Shown piece by piece: positions 63,982 through 64,000 of a stretch of DNA of 64,000 nucleotides. Position numbers and translations under genes: made by a program. The DNA is from an uncultured Aquimarina sp. Lineage in GTDB: Bacteria > Bacteroidota > Bacteroidia > Flavobacteriales > Flavobacteriaceae. Each line of letters opens with the position of its first letter. The first letter of the stretch is position 1. The notes under the pieces were generated by a model. The model was not told the origin of the DNA. It searched no databases and worked only from the letters and a program-made list of their open reading frames with translations. The stretch is from assembly GCF_947492405.1 (NCBI RefSeq), contig NZ_CANLMP010000002.1, forward strand, positions 744,001 through 808,000, written 5' to 3'.

Positions 63982-64000
63982 TTCTCTATGCTTAAAATAG

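Noticed and set aside
1..64000. CRISPR array, tRNA or rRNA genes, complete insertion sequence
   Set aside because: No regularly spaced repeats, no cloverleaf-like T-loop/anticodon sets noticed and no transposase frame seen; a covariance-model scan would settle the RNA question.

Overview
The window is AT-rich chromosomal DNA from a member of the Bacteroidota, almost certainly a marine-type Flavobacteriaceae. Supporting signs are C-terminal domains of the type IX secretion kind, signal peptides ending in FSQ or YAQ, promoter boxes of the TTTG-N19-TAnnTTTG type, TPR-membrane-HTH regulators, and the ligase-associated repair operon typical of this group. The genus (Aquimarina-like is my guess) cannot be fixed from sequence alone. 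I see no tRNA, rRNA, CRISPR array, complete insertion sequence or replication origin.

Layout. 1-5.5 kb (minus strand): the N-terminal part of a repeat-rich surface protein that runs off the left edge, then two tandem paralogous TPR/membrane/LuxR-type regulators. 5.7-7.1 kb: a membrane protein translationally coupled to a GH19 endolysin-like enzyme. 7.2-12.9 kb: small metabolic and regulatory genes (2-hydroxyacid dehydrogenase, HD hydrolase, membrane LuxR regulator, DUF4199, DUF1801, VOC, a lipoprotein hydrolase divergent from MarR with paired operators, TM2). 12.9-14.8 kb: an arsenic-type operon (ArsR, DUF6428, ArsN-like acetyltransferase, ArsC) without an efflux pump. 14.8-21 kb: MscS channel, OlsF-like aminolipid synthase, aspartate kinase, GNAT and divergent fbp. 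21.2-24.5 kb: a compact four-gene module of coiled-coil protein, roadblock/longin-like protein, Ras-like GTPase and hybrid histidine kinase.

25-38.4 kb is the most unusual stretch. A TPR/AraC membrane regulator precedes two cysteine-rich peptides with double-glycine leaders. Two more such peptides (one with a decayed leader) face them downstream of a large protein that fuses a catalytically dead C39-like domain, VKOR and a DsbA-like domain. After the ligase/helicase/nuclease/PdeM repair operon comes a second TPR/AraC regulator, again followed by a double-glycine peptide with the same leader. I read this as a peptide maturation and regulation system in which the VKOR-DsbA protein forms disulfides in the exported peptides.

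38.5-64 kb: a PLP enzyme, mfd, an XRE membrane regulator with three tandem 11-bp repeats upstream, a beta-lactamase-family hydrolase, a further small cysteine-rich double-glycine peptide, a three-gene NHL/AraC regulon sharing one upstream motif, aldo/keto reductase, YraN, LD-carboxypeptidase, a duplicated DUF1800-DUF1501 pair, metG, an MFS exporter and a secreted protein of unknown function.
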